From Dolomedes plantarius (taxonomy: Eukaryota > Arthropoda > Arachnida > Araneae > Dolomedidae), in contig OU015501.1 in assembly GCA_907164885.2 (NCBI GenBank), positions 64,988,693-65,052,692 of the forward strand: DNA of 64,000 bases. The letters run 5' to 3'. The notes under the pieces are model-generated. The model saw only the letters and a program-made list of their open reading frames with translations, had not been told where the DNA came from and made no database searches. Position numbers and translations under genes: made by a program. Below, one piece after another: positions 48,901-58,502 of this stretch; the first letter of the stretch is position 1, and each line of letters begins with the position of its first letter.

Positions 48901-50584
48901 TGCAAGTTTGAGAAATTTAACATTTTTTCAAGAATAAGCCCCCCCAAAATAATATTTTTTCAATGCAACTCGTATTTTTTAATGTCAATATGTTAAATTA
49001 GTTTAAAGACAAGATATCTATGATTAAGTTATTGAACAAAAATAATTATTTAATTTTATAAAAAATAGCATACAAAAAATGTTCAGGTTATCAGAAATCG
49101 GAATCCATTTTAGTTCCACGAAATAAAATGAAATAAATAAGCAATTTCAAGTTCTTCTGAGCAGAAAAGATAATGATTGAACCGAAAAGCATTTAATATG
49201 TTGTTGGACCGCCTCTGGCTTTGATCACAGCAGCCACTCTTTTAAGCGTGGAATCCACAAGGTTTTGCAACACTTCTTTCGGTATTTCATGGTGCTAAAT
49301 TTTAATTATTGTTTTCTGAAGCTCTCGTTTTGTTCTGGGACGATTTTGAGATATTTTCCTTCCAATTATACTCCATAAATTCTCAATAGGAGTTAAATCT
49401 GGCGAGTTTCTTGGACATGGGAGAACATTAATACCATGTTTTGCAAATTCAACCTTAACCTAAAATAAGGAATGTTTCGATTTAGTGTTCAGAATTGAGC
49501 TCTAATGAAATTTAATTTAATTTAATTTTAAAGTGTTTCTTGCCTTTTTCGATGTATTGCAGGGTGCTAGGTCTTGCTGAAATTCCCATTTCTGCCTTGG
49601 GAACATGTCATGAGCACTAGGAAGCAATCGATCATTCAGCACACTAATATACTTGCCACTCTTCATAGTTCCCTGTACAAAATGAAGTCGTCCAGTTGAC
49701 TTATATGACATGCAGCCCCACACCATTTGGCTTTCTGGGTGTTTTGCTGTACGAACCAGGCAGTCTGGACTTATGCTCTCTTTTGCTTTAAGACAAACGT
49801 GGGCAGGTTTGTCAGACATTAAAGAAAATCGACTTTCGTCACTGAACAAAATTTGTCTCCATTTCGAAATACTCCAATTTTTGTGAACCTTTTCTCAGAC
49901 TAATCATTTTTCCGTATTCCTTTGCTCAGAACTGGTTATTTTCCTAGGCACATGTGCCTTGATACCAGCTTCACGGACCCTCCTGCGAACTGTTCTGGAA
50001 CTGGCAATGACAGAAGTCGACTCACTCCATTCTATTGCAAGTGTAGCAGAACTTGCAAACCTATTTTTTTTTTTGGGTATAATCGTGTCAATGAAGCATT
50101 AGCACGTTCCGAAGATAGCCTCGGACGACCACTTCTAGGCTTCTTATCCACGGTTTTTTTCTGTATTAAATTTCTTTATGAGGCGTGAAACAGTCGACTC
50201 ACTGCCGCACCGATTAGCAATCCTAGCATTTGAAATACTTTCTTGATGCATTAAAATAATAGCCTGGCGCTTCCGAGGAGTTACTTCACACATTTTAAAA
50301 GAAAAGCACAGTTTAATTTTAAAAGCAATGCGCAGCAGTACTCACTTCAGCAACGCAACAAACCAAATGAAATTCTATGCAGTCGGCTCATTTTTATAAT
50401 AAACATCAGGGATGACCCAATCGTTGGTAAAGATTGCATCACAAAGTATGACACAATAGCTTGAAACTTCTCCACCACATTTGCACTTTAAAAAAATCAG
50501 TTTAATTGAAAAATATTATTTTTTTTGGGTTTATTCTTGAAAAAATGTTAGATTTCTCAAACTTGCAATACTTTTGGCCAGTAG
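48901..50584 (-). mobile_element. Tc1-like element, left end damaged
   Basis: The inner ~65 bases of each end are inverted copies (TGCAAGTTTGAGAAAT at 48901; ATTTCTCAAACTTGCA at 50552–50567). On the right they continue to CTTTTGGCCAGTAG and a TA. On the left the outermost CTACTGGCCAAAAG is absent and replaced by a TCTA-rich stretch. The transposase inside is on the minus strand. Confidence 0.85.
49193..50293 (-). pseudogene. broken Tc1 transposase
   Basis: The start is at 50293 (MCEVTPRKRQAII), with the helix-turn-helix part ISNARIANRCGSESTVSRLI. After a degraded middle comes FSDESRF (first catalytic D), MVWGCMSY and FQQDLAPCNTSKKARNTLK (second D). Then come HGINVLPCPRNSPDLTPIEN (Glu of DDE) and LKRVAAVIKARGGPTTY, ending with TAA at 49193. 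About 80 bases of AT-rich sequence (49440–49517) separate the second and third catalytic regions. Stops and frameshifts make it inactive. Confidence 0.85.
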
Positions 50585-50588
50585 TATA

Positions 50589-51880
50589 CAGAGGCTGTTC
50601 ACACATTTTTTAGACGATGTATATTGTATTCACAAAACTAAATTACATAAAATTCTTGTGTTTTAAATGTTCTATTTGACATCCCTTATTCTGAACTATC
50701 TTTGGACACCGCAGTTTCCAGGATAATAATGCCTTTTGAAGTGTCAGAAGAGGTATTCTATCCCATTCCTCCTGAACAGCTTTCCAGAGTCCTGTAAGGG
50801 TTTTGGGATGACGTTTGGATAATGCACATTTTATAAGTCCGAAAGCACAAAAATCCATAGGTGATACATCGGCAGATTTAGTAGGGGTATCAGTGAAGGG
50901 TATGGCCTTGATACCAGTTTTTTGTTCCATTTCTTTTAGGAAATTTACAGTGGATTTTGATGTGTGACTGCTAGCTTTGTCCTGATGGAGTCTCACAGAT
51001 TGATGGCACTGTGGGTAAAGCGATGCTATTTCATTCAGAAAAATTGGCGATAAAATATGTTCCTGATAGTATTTGGAGTTAATCTTGACATTTTTTTCCA
51101 CTCTCTTTATTTTTAACTTGCCATTATAAGAAAAACCAGCAACAATCATGAATCCAATAGAAAACTTTCTTTCGATTCTTTGAACCATGTACTTAAATTT
51201 TTTTCTCCCCTTTTATTATAATAAATGGCTCTTTTTTTGTTGCAATCATTTAAATACACCCATGATTCATCTATTGTGACAATTGTTTTCCATTTTTCTT
51301 TGGATAAGTGTTTCTCATATAGAATTCTGCAGCGTGTCCTGCGTTCAGCGATATGATTTGGAAGAAGACGATGCACGTTGCGTTTTTTCGCTTTCTTAAG
51401 ATTTAAATCAACGTTTATCATTTTGTTTACAGTGGACACCGAGCATTTTAATGATTTTGCAACTGTCCTTTGACTAGGGGGATTTTCTTTTAACATTAAA
51501 CAATGTACCTTTGCAATAGTCGAAGATGTCCGTTTTTTCCTTGGATACTTGTTTGGAATTTTTGTCCCACTTGAGGCTCCAATTTGACGTTTTTTTCCTT
51601 TCTTGTTGACGATATTACCTATCGACGGTTCAGATATCACAAAACCATGACTCTCACATCGGTTTTGGATAACGGAGTATGCATATTTCTCTTCGGAAAG
51701 AGCATAAATGTAGCCTTCGGAACCACTGCTGTGTTAAAAACGCCATAACAAAACTTTCAAGTCTCAGACGATAATTTTGACTTTTAAAAACATAGTACAA
51801 TTGCAATTATTTCTTTTGCAGCAAACGATTTTTTATTACCGCTCACCAAAATCGTCTAAAAAATGTGCGAACAGCCTCTG
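50589..51880 (-). mobile_element. rosa-like (DD41D) mariner element
   Basis: The 1292-bp element has ends CAGAGGCTGTTCACACATTT and the inverse of CAGAGGCTGTTCGCACATTT, over about 30 bases with few differences, flanked by TA. Its left TA directly follows the TA at the end of the 48.9 kb Tc1, and its right TA opens a (TA)n tract. Element length and end structure are those of a nearly complete mariner. Confidence 0.9.
50643..51733 (-). pseudogene. rosa-like mariner transposase, one main frameshift
   Basis: The minus-strand frame from 51733 reads YIYALSEEKYAYSVIQNRCE, PSQRTVAKSLKCSVSTVNKM (helix-turn-helix) and KTIVTIDESWVYLND (first D). Near 51160 it slips by one base in a T run, and the next frame continues SIGFMIVAGFSYNG. 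RLHQDKASSHTSKST carries the second D and SADVSPMDFCAFGLI the third. Counted to the D of SPMD there are 41 residues between, the DD41D spacing described for rosa. Counted to SAD there are 36. It ends QIEHLKHKNFM. The N-terminal start is unclear because a stop precedes 51733 in this frame. Probably inactive, but only lightly damaged. Confidence 0.85.
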
Positions 51881-51939
<59 letters not shown>

Positions 51940-51980
51940 TTATTTATATATATATTTATGTATATATATATTTATATATA
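51881..51980. repeat. (TA)n-rich microsatellite
   Basis: About 100 bases of TA repeat with TTTA interruptions, filling exactly the gap between the rosa-like element and the next mariner-type element. Confidence 0.95.
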
Positions 51981-52300
51981 CAGTATGCCCACTAAAGTCC
52001 CTTCCCACCCTCTTAACTTCGGAACGGCTGCTGCTATATTCATAAAAGTGGTGTCTAGGTATAGTAAAGTAGCCATGCGCAACTGAATGAAACCACCTAC
52101 CGCGCCACCTGATGAAAAACTGCGGAGTTAGCATTCCTATCTCGAAAACGGAACGAGATAGGGAAAAAAAGTGATTTACAAAGTTGTAGAAAATTATCGA
52201 TTTAGTACCAAAAGATACCTTGTGGACATTAATGAGAAAACTACAATGGTTAAAACGCGCATTTGTTTTTTCGTGATTTCCTACACTGTGACGTGATAAA
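51981..52300 (+). repeat. long terminal inverted repeat, left copy
   Basis: Pairs with 52990–53310. It contains no open frame of note. The two copies differ at scattered sites, including a short insertion, so they have not been homogenised recently. Confidence 0.88.
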
Positions 52301-52344
52301 AGGATCCGAGTAAGAAAAAAACAACTAATTTTAACAATATACCT

Positions 52345-52652
52345 TTATTTGAGATGTTCAAACTTCTCACCGTCAGCTGTAATACACATTTGGATCCTCG
52401 TTTGAATCTCACGTTGCACACGTTGGAGCATAGAGCGTGACACGTTGGCACAGGCGTCCGTAATGTGTCGTTTAAGGTCCTGCAATGTTTGTGGAGGGGT
52501 CGCATACACCTGCTGTTTCAAGTATCCCCACAGGAAAAGTCCAGTGGAGTCAGATCAGGTGAATGTGGAGGCCACTCTTCAAAACCGCCATACCCAATTA
52601 TTTGGTCCCCGAATTCCTTGACGAGGTACTGCTTCACTGGAGATCTCCGCTT
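52345..52652 (-). pseudogene. transposase C-terminal fragment
   Basis: Minus-strand reading gives SPVKQYLVKEFGDQIIGYGG then EEWPPHSPDLTPLDF (last catalytic acidic region). One base is missing in a T run at about 52550. The next frame then gives LWGYLKQQVYATPPQTLQ, LKRHITDACANVSRSMLQ and EKFEHLK with a TAA at 52345. This is the C-terminal end of a mariner/Tc1-superfamily transposase common in insects and arachnids. The first two catalytic regions are deleted. Confidence 0.75.
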
Positions 52653-52869
52653 TGGAATACTCAACCATGACCATGAGCATCAACATACTACAACACCAAG
52701 AAGATGTCTTTTTTATAGCTGTCTAATGTGAACAGGCGTGACGTTTCTTACGTAATTGCATACTGCAAAAATTTCGAACACCAAGCGCAAGTTGCGTTGA
52801 GTTGATGCGACACTATTTTACACGATCTACGTATTGTCTACTCTGTTTATAAAGACAATCAGTACAAGG

Positions 52870-52944
52870 ATGAAACCCTCGAGGTTTGAACCGCGGTCCT
52901 TTTGATTGGGGATCAAAAGCGATATACCACTGTGCACATTGCGG
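52870..52944 (-). tRNA. tRNA-like sequence, probable pseudo-tRNA
   Basis: On the minus strand a GTGGTATATCGC word resembles an A box. It is followed by CTTTTGA-TCCCCAA-TCAAAAG, a good anticodon-type stem and 7-base loop with CCC in the anticodon place, and then GCGGTTCAAACCTC, a near-perfect B box. The T stem and acceptor stem pair poorly. It lies between the long ends of a mariner-type element, so it is more likely captured tRNA/SINE sequence than a working gene. Confidence 0.35.
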
Positions 52945-52989
52945 TGTCGTGTTTTGCCCGAAAGATAATCATTTCTCCTTTCGTTCAAG

Positions 52990-53307
52990 TTTCGTGACGT
53001 CACAGTATAGGAAATCATGAAAAAACAAATGCGCGTTTTAACCGTTCTATTCTTTGCATTAATGTCCACAAGGTATCTATTCGTACTAAATCAATGATTT
53101 TCTACAACTTTGTAAATCACTTTTTTTTCCTATCTTGTTTTATTTTCGAGATAGGAATGCTAACTCCGCAGTTTTCCACCAGGTGGCGTGGTGGGTGGTT
53201 TCATTCAGTAGCGCATGGCTACTTTACTGTACCTAGACACCACTTTTATGAATATAGCAGCAGCCGTTCCGAAGTTAAGAGGGTGGGAAGGGACTTTAGT
53301 GGGCATA

Positions 53308-53310
<3 letters not shown>
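52990..53310 (-). repeat. long terminal inverted repeat, right copy
   Basis: Reverse-complement partner of 51981–52300. Confidence 0.88.

Positions 53311-53355
<45 letters not shown>
53311..53355. repeat. (TA)n microsatellite
   Basis: A TA run starting at the TA target site of the element ending at 53310. Confidence 0.95.
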
Positions 53356-53359
<4 letters not shown>

Positions 53360-53425
53360 AAGAGCCGACGTTGCCCCTCCCCATAAAACTCTGGACTGGA
53401 GCCGCCCCTGCCGCTTGAGACCTTT
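53356..53425. mobile_element. possible hAT end fragment
   Basis: Read on the minus strand, GGGGCGGCTCCAGTCC and GGGGAGGGGCAACGTCGGCT resemble the GGCGGCTC...GGGGC ends of hAT elements such as the one at 31540. No partner end was found. Confidence 0.3.
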
Positions 53426-53737
53426 GGATAATACGAGCGCGTAAGTGTAGAGGGTATTGAACACGATAAGTATTTTTTAAAAGTAGTACAAGGATGGTAA
53501 GGTTATATGTATTAAGTGTACGATTGACGTTAGATAAAAGGAGATGTCACTGATCATTTGACTGTAGCAATTTTCTTCCAGTTGAGAAGTGCGACTACTT
53601 CTGGAACTCGGGGCACAGCGTGAGAGATTTGGTGGCCGTCGATCTAGGGTACCTTCTCCAAGGGGCGTCAGAATTTTTTTTTTTAATTTTCAAAAAAGAC
53701 TATACCACAAAAAATTTTTTTTCCATGTGAGGTAGCA

Positions 53738-54533
53738 CAGTCGAACCCCGTTATAACGAACTTCAAGGGACCGAAGGTGTTGTTCGCCATATCCGAACAG
53801 TTGAGAAAAATGTTACTCTAATAGTTCACAAAATGTATAACTCATTAATTGCTATGTGTATTCAATAATGATGTATTGAAAAAATGATTAAATCTATAAA
53901 AAATGATCATTAATGATTCACTGTTTTGATGCAGAAATAATCGGTTATCTTCTGCTAACGTGATGCCGATTTCAAAAACATTTTATGAATTTCTTTGTCC
54001 AATACATCGAATGACTCCAACACTCTTTCTTCCACTGTTTGTGTAGACAAAAACTTACTATTGACACACATCGCTGCTGTAGCATCTGAGATGGTGGGGA
54101 TTTCGTAATTTATGTGCTCCTCTTCATGAGCCTGAGAATCTTTGATTTCAGAATGATTCATTTTAATTTCTTCCACAATGTCTTCATCAGTCGGATTTTC
54201 ACATGTACTGACTTCATCATCACACGTTTCGAACAATTGCGTGTCATAATCTGGGAATGATGAAATTTTGTGCTTTTCTATCCGCATCGCGATAGGTAAA
54301 TCATCGTCTTCTTATTCAACATTCGTTGTATCATCAACATTCTTAAAAAGTTTAAAAAAAATAATTCAGTAGTCAACTGAAAAAAAAGGTTCATTATAGC
54401 CGATTCTTAATATTTCGGAGGTTCGCTATAAAAGGATAAATTAGCAATAAATACAATAGGAAAACGGCGGTACCAAAATTTTCGTTCGTTATATACCGGG
54501 TTCGCTATAACGGGGTTCGACTGTACCACAATG
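53738..54533 (-). mobile_element. 796-bp Tigger derivative
   Basis: The ends CAGTCGAACCCCGTTATAAC and its reverse complement form a Tigger terminus. TA follows the right end; the left has CA in its place, one substitution. The minus strand keeps an uninterrupted ORF (54287–53955, 110 codons) rich in Asp and Glu (DDEVSTCENPTDEDIVEEI) ending ESFDVLDKEIHKMFLKSASR. This matches the acidic tail and final helix of Tigger transposases. Unlike the copies at 42.9 and 45.6 kb it shows no PIP box. Confidence 0.82.
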
Positions 54534-54663
54534 TTGACTGTGGAGCGAAATTGAAAAAGTCCAGCCCTATTTATATACAGAATACAAAATTAAACAAAAA
54601 ATTCTTATCTTGGAGTTCGTAGTAAAACTTCTGAACGACATGGCACAGTAGTTCAGAATCATA

Positions 54664-56061
54664 CACTGCTGGCCACCCAAACTGCAACACCAAGAAAGAC
54701 AAGAGATATCACAACAAAATTTATTTTGTAGATAACATGTTGACCAAGTATCAAATGATTAAATTTATAGACTTCTGTGAAGTGTGGTTCCTGCCAAAAT
54801 CAGTAGCCAGAGTAGCCGCCATTGTTGGAGATCACCGCTGCCACACGCCTCGGCATTGATTCAAAGAGACTTTGGATGAGTTCTTGGGATACAGCAGACC
54901 AAGCAGCTTCCACACGTTGCCAAAGTTGATCTGCTGTGGCAGCTGGGGAAGGAATCTGGGTCAATAGTAGAGCAACCATGGACCACATGTTTTCTATCGG
55001 CCAAAGATCCGGAGAGCGAGGCGGCCAGGGAAGCAATTCAATCTGGCGATTGACGAAGAACCGTTGGACAATGCGTGCCACGTGTGGTCGCGCATTATCC
55101 TGTTGAAATATGGCTGTGGGCAAGCCCTGAAGGTAAGGAAGGACAACTGGCTCCAACACCTCTGAGATGTGGCGCTGGCTGTTTAAAGTACCGGCAATGC
55201 GTACTAGAGGTGTGCGAGAGTGATATCCAATACCGCCCCATACCATAATACCCGGTGCAGGACCAGTGTGGCGGTGCATAACGCAGCTGTTCAGCATCCT
55301 CTCTTCACGGTGTCTCCAGACTCGAATGCGACCATCGTGGTGTTGCAGACAGAAGCGTGACTCGTCAGTAAAGACAATTTCATTCCATTCTGCCGTCCAC
55401 ATCCTTCTGTCATCGCACCATTGGCGGCGGAGACGTCTGTGGTTCTGCGTCAAGGGTAGACAAAGCAATGGACGTGTTGCGGACAGACCACTCTGCTGTA
55501 AACGGCGTCGAATGGTACGCGCAGACACTGGATGATGCGTTACAGACTGCATGTGCAGTGCTATGGTTCGTGATGTGACTGAGCGATCCGTCACTGCCAT
55601 GCGCACAATTTGCCTGTCATCAAGTGAAGTGGTGCGCTAAGGTGGATGCGATCGAACACGCCGGTCCGTCGTATCTTCCTGCATCCAACGATCACATATC
55701 CGCATTACAGTTGTTTGGTTTCGTCCAACACGACTACCGATTTCTCTGAAAGATAATCCACAATCTGGGTAGGCCACTATCCTTCCTCTGTCGAACTCGG
55801 ATACTTGATCAAAAGATGATCGTTGTTTTCGACGAGGCATAATTGATCGTTTTTTTGAAAAAACCACAAGAAAAACAAAATTGCCGAACTTGAAATCGTC
55901 GAAATCTCCAAGCCTTAAGTAGCGTTTTGAAGTGGCGCCACAGGCGCGCGTGATGTGCGTCTGCGCTGAAATTCTAATCATTTGCATATCTCACCTCCGC
56001 TAATGCATGTTGTAAATTTCATGTTTCCTTCAGGGTGTTGCTTTTACAGTGGCCAGCAGTG
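54664..56061 (-). mobile_element. nearly complete Tc1 (DD34E) element
   Basis: The 1398-bp element has ends CACTGCTGGCCAC and GTGGCCAGCAGTG, flanked by TA on both sides. Local GC content is clearly higher than the AT-rich host DNA. One transposase gene fills most of it on the minus strand. Confidence 0.93.
54800..55840 (-). pseudogene. Tc1 DD34E transposase with a single premature stop
   Basis: From ATG at 55840 (MPRRKQRSSFDQVSEFDRGR) the frame stays open for 346 codons to the terminal stop at 54800, apart from one TAG (at about 55637, after RRVRSHPP). Domains in order are helix-turn-helix (FREIGSRVGRNQTTVMRICD), second HTH (ISARTIRRRL-type), first catalytic D in FTDESRF, second D in FQQDNARPH, and E in SPDLWPIENMW. 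There are 34 residues between the last two, the normal DD34E spacing. It ends SMPRRVAAVISNNGGYSGY. All three catalytic residues are intact, so this is the youngest-looking transposase in the window. Confidence 0.92.
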
Positions 56062-56293
56062 TAATATTGGTCCAGGTAGCTGGAAAGGGGGGTTTTGTTT
56101 TTATTCCAGCCATAGTTTGTTTTTAATGAGCATTAATGAATAAGTGGAGGCGTGAAAGATTGGGTCGTTGCAACTTAATTCAGAAATTCCTTGTAAAAGT
56201 TTTTGTAAATATTCTTTGAACAAGAAATTCTTTGATTTATACTTATAAAGCAAGATATTTCATAGTGTGTGCGATATCAAGGTAGAATAGGTA

Positions 56294-57818
56294 GGGAAAG
56301 GTGGGGTAAAATGACGAACTTAAGCTTAAAATATTTTTCCTGAATTCAATAAGTGGTTTAAAAACCTAAAATTTACAGAAAGACTTCTTTCAAACTTTAT
56401 GTTTTATTAAAAAAATTGAAACGATTTCATCTCCTCTTGGAAGATGGCAAAATATTCCCTTCCCCCCAAGAAAGTAGTTTTCGTCATCTTACCCATTAGA
56501 TGGGGTAAGATGACTAAGTGCGGTAGGTAAGATGACGAATCGATAACAAAATAAATCAAGATATAAAGGTTTATTTTCAAAAATGCAGAGAAACCATTTC
56601 ACTTAGGTACTTAGTGAAAAAGGCACAGATAACACTAAAAATACAATGACAGATTACCCATAATGAAACAAAAACTTAAAGAATTAGATACAAAAATTAA
56701 GAAAAAAAAGGTAATAAAGTTCATATACAAAAATCGCATTCCCAGGGTCTGTCTTTCGCTTCATTATCATCCCAGCCGGAACATTGAGCATGTGCCCAAG
56801 ATTTGCACCTGAAGCACTGATACCATAATTCATCTTTACCCTCCTCCCCGCAAATAATGCAGTCTTTTTCCAATAATTTTTCAGTATCATAGTCGTCGTC
56901 CTCCACATATGGAACTTCTTGTGATGACTCATCAGATCACCAGTAATCCCGTTGACGCATTATAGTTTTCCTTCTTTTGCTAGGTGTTTTCGGTAAACAT
57001 TTAGCTTTCTTTAACGCTAATGTTTCAGCTTTCCTTTTCAATCTTTCCTGTCGTTTCAGTTCCATCAATTGTTTTTCTTTCTTCTTTTTTTCAAGAGCTT
57101 GTTTTACAGGAGATGCAGAAATGTGGTAAGAAGGCAGTTTCTTCCTTGGTTTCCTGGTTGTTTTCTTGCTGGCCATCGGAAGTGGAGGAAGAGCTGAGGA
57201 AGTTCATGGCTGTGGAAATAGGGTTGATGAAATGGTAGGTTCAGGAGGAAAGGCCGATGAAATGTGCTGCTGACAAATGGTAGGATAATCTAATTGGTTG
57301 TTTTCAATAGCATAAGTGGTGTATGAAGCGTGAAAATCTTCGTCTGTGAAAATATTGCTGTCTAGAGGCTCAATGCCAGTAGCTCTGAATCCGTTCACAG
57401 CAATCTGGACAGTACTAATTTTAAGGTAGGCTCCTCGTCATCTTACCCCACAACGCCAGTTTCGATTTCAACTTGTTTATCAGTATCCAAGCTTATCGTA
57501 AATAAACTATAACATACATGATTTTTAAGGTTATGAGTTGTATTTTGGGAGAGGAAAATGGAGGAGAAAAAATAACTTACCGCAGTCGGGTAATTCCTTG
57601 CGCTGTGAAGTCCAAAATTTACAAACACAGATTAAAGAAATACATTTGAGTCGCCACTACTCACAAAACGATCTCAACTTATATTACTTGTAGTGAGCGT
57701 CATAACCCAATAATATAGTCTTAAGAATTGCCTGGACAGGGGCTGCTATCTATGATTGCGTCGGAGAAATACCGAGTTCGTCATCTTACCCGCTTCGTCA
57801 TCTTACCCTACTTTCCCC
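56294..57818 (-). mobile_element. deleted pogo-like element carrying a PHD-finger tail
   Basis: The ends GGGAAAGGTGGGGTAAAATG and the inverse of GGGGAAAGTAGGGTAAGATG lie next to TA. The motif GGGTAAGATGACGAA is iterated: two copies at the right end, further copies near 56480–56540 and a partial at about 57440. Only the 3' third of the transposase remains on the minus strand. The helix-turn-helix domains and most of the DDE core are deleted. Confidence 0.85.
56721..57420 (-). pseudogene. pogo transposase C-terminus fused to a PHD zinc finger
   Basis: Minus-strand frames run in order. VNGFRATGIEPLDSNIFTDE (57400–57340) is the end of a pogo/jerky-type DDE domain. A linker follows, then a highly basic stretch (KKTTRKPRKKLPSYH, KKKKEKQLMELKRQERLKRK, TPSKRRKTI). 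After one stop comes an acidic SDESSQEVPYVEDDDYDTEK. Last is a complete C4-H-C3 PHD finger: CIICGEEGKDELWYQCFRC, WAHAQC and WECDFCI before the stop at 56721. All eight zinc ligands are present. PHD fingers usually bind histone H3 tails, so this domain may guide the element to chromatin. Two short frame breaks lie between the blocks. Confidence 0.8.
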
Positions 57819-58009
57819 TATACTTTTTAAAGTGAAATATTTCTAAATGAAAAAAAAAATACTCCAGCATACCTTTTTAATAACTCAATTTTTTTATTTG
57901 CCACATGTAATGAGTCTGTTAATTAATAAATTGAATCACTATTCATTTAAATAAATTTACTAAAATGTTTTCATTCAGTTTTGGTGTCTGTACATCAAAT
58001 CCGCTAAAA

Positions 58010-58355
58010 CAGTGGTTCCCAACCCGTAAAAGTCTGCGGACCACTAATCCAAAAATTGAACCCTGTGCGGACCCTCCCACCCCCCACCTACACAAACTTG
58101 AGGGGCGGGGGAACCTTCCGAGGGTATGAAAATTATTTTGTATCATATTCTAATAATAAAATAATTATGTTAAACTTTTCAGAAATTTTAATTTAACACC
58201 TGATAGTCATCGGATATATTCGGCCCATCTAGTTCAATGAACATTGCTTTCAAAATCCCCATTTATTTGGCAACTTTTTAAAATGTGATGCCGGACCACT
58301 CCGGAGGCTCTCGTGGACCACCTGTGGTTCGCGGATCACCGGTTGGGAACCACTG
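58010..58355. mobile_element. hAT MITE, 346 bp
   Basis: The ends CAGTGGTTCCCAACC and GGTTGGGAACCACTG are perfect 15-base inverted repeats of a well-known hAT type. Flanking 8-mers CGCTAAAA and CGCTAAGC agree at six positions. Sub-terminal GTCTGCGGACCACT and GGACCACTCCGG words add internal symmetry. No coding frame. Confidence 0.92.
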
Positions 58356-58502
58356 CGCTAAGCAGTTCAAACGGTCAAATAAAAAGCGCAACAAACATAC
58401 GTTTGCTGCGTGTGAAAAGTTGCTTTTGGTATTGAAAAAAATTGAAGCTCACTAAGTTTTTCTTCAAAAAATGCTACTCGAAAGAAAATTTCTAATGTTA
58501 TA

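Larger units (their letters stand above)
51981..53310 (-). mobile_element. mariner-type element with ~320-bp inverted ends
   Basis: The ends CAGTATGCCCACTAAAGTCC and its reverse complement are flanked by TA. The inverted similarity runs about 320 bases (51981–52300 against 52990–53310). Shared words include GTTAGCATTCCTATCTCGA, TTGTGGACATTAATG and AAACGCGCATTTGTTTTTTC. The centre keeps only the end of a transposase gene. Such long ends are unusual for the superfamily. Confidence 0.9.

Noticed and set aside
53094..53464. Overlapping frames of 116 and 72 codons
   Set aside because: They run through the long terminal inverted repeat and a (TA)n tract and are not conserved between the two repeat copies.
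55266..55535. 89-codon plus-strand frame
   Set aside because: Antisense shadow of the Tc1 transposase at 54800–55840.
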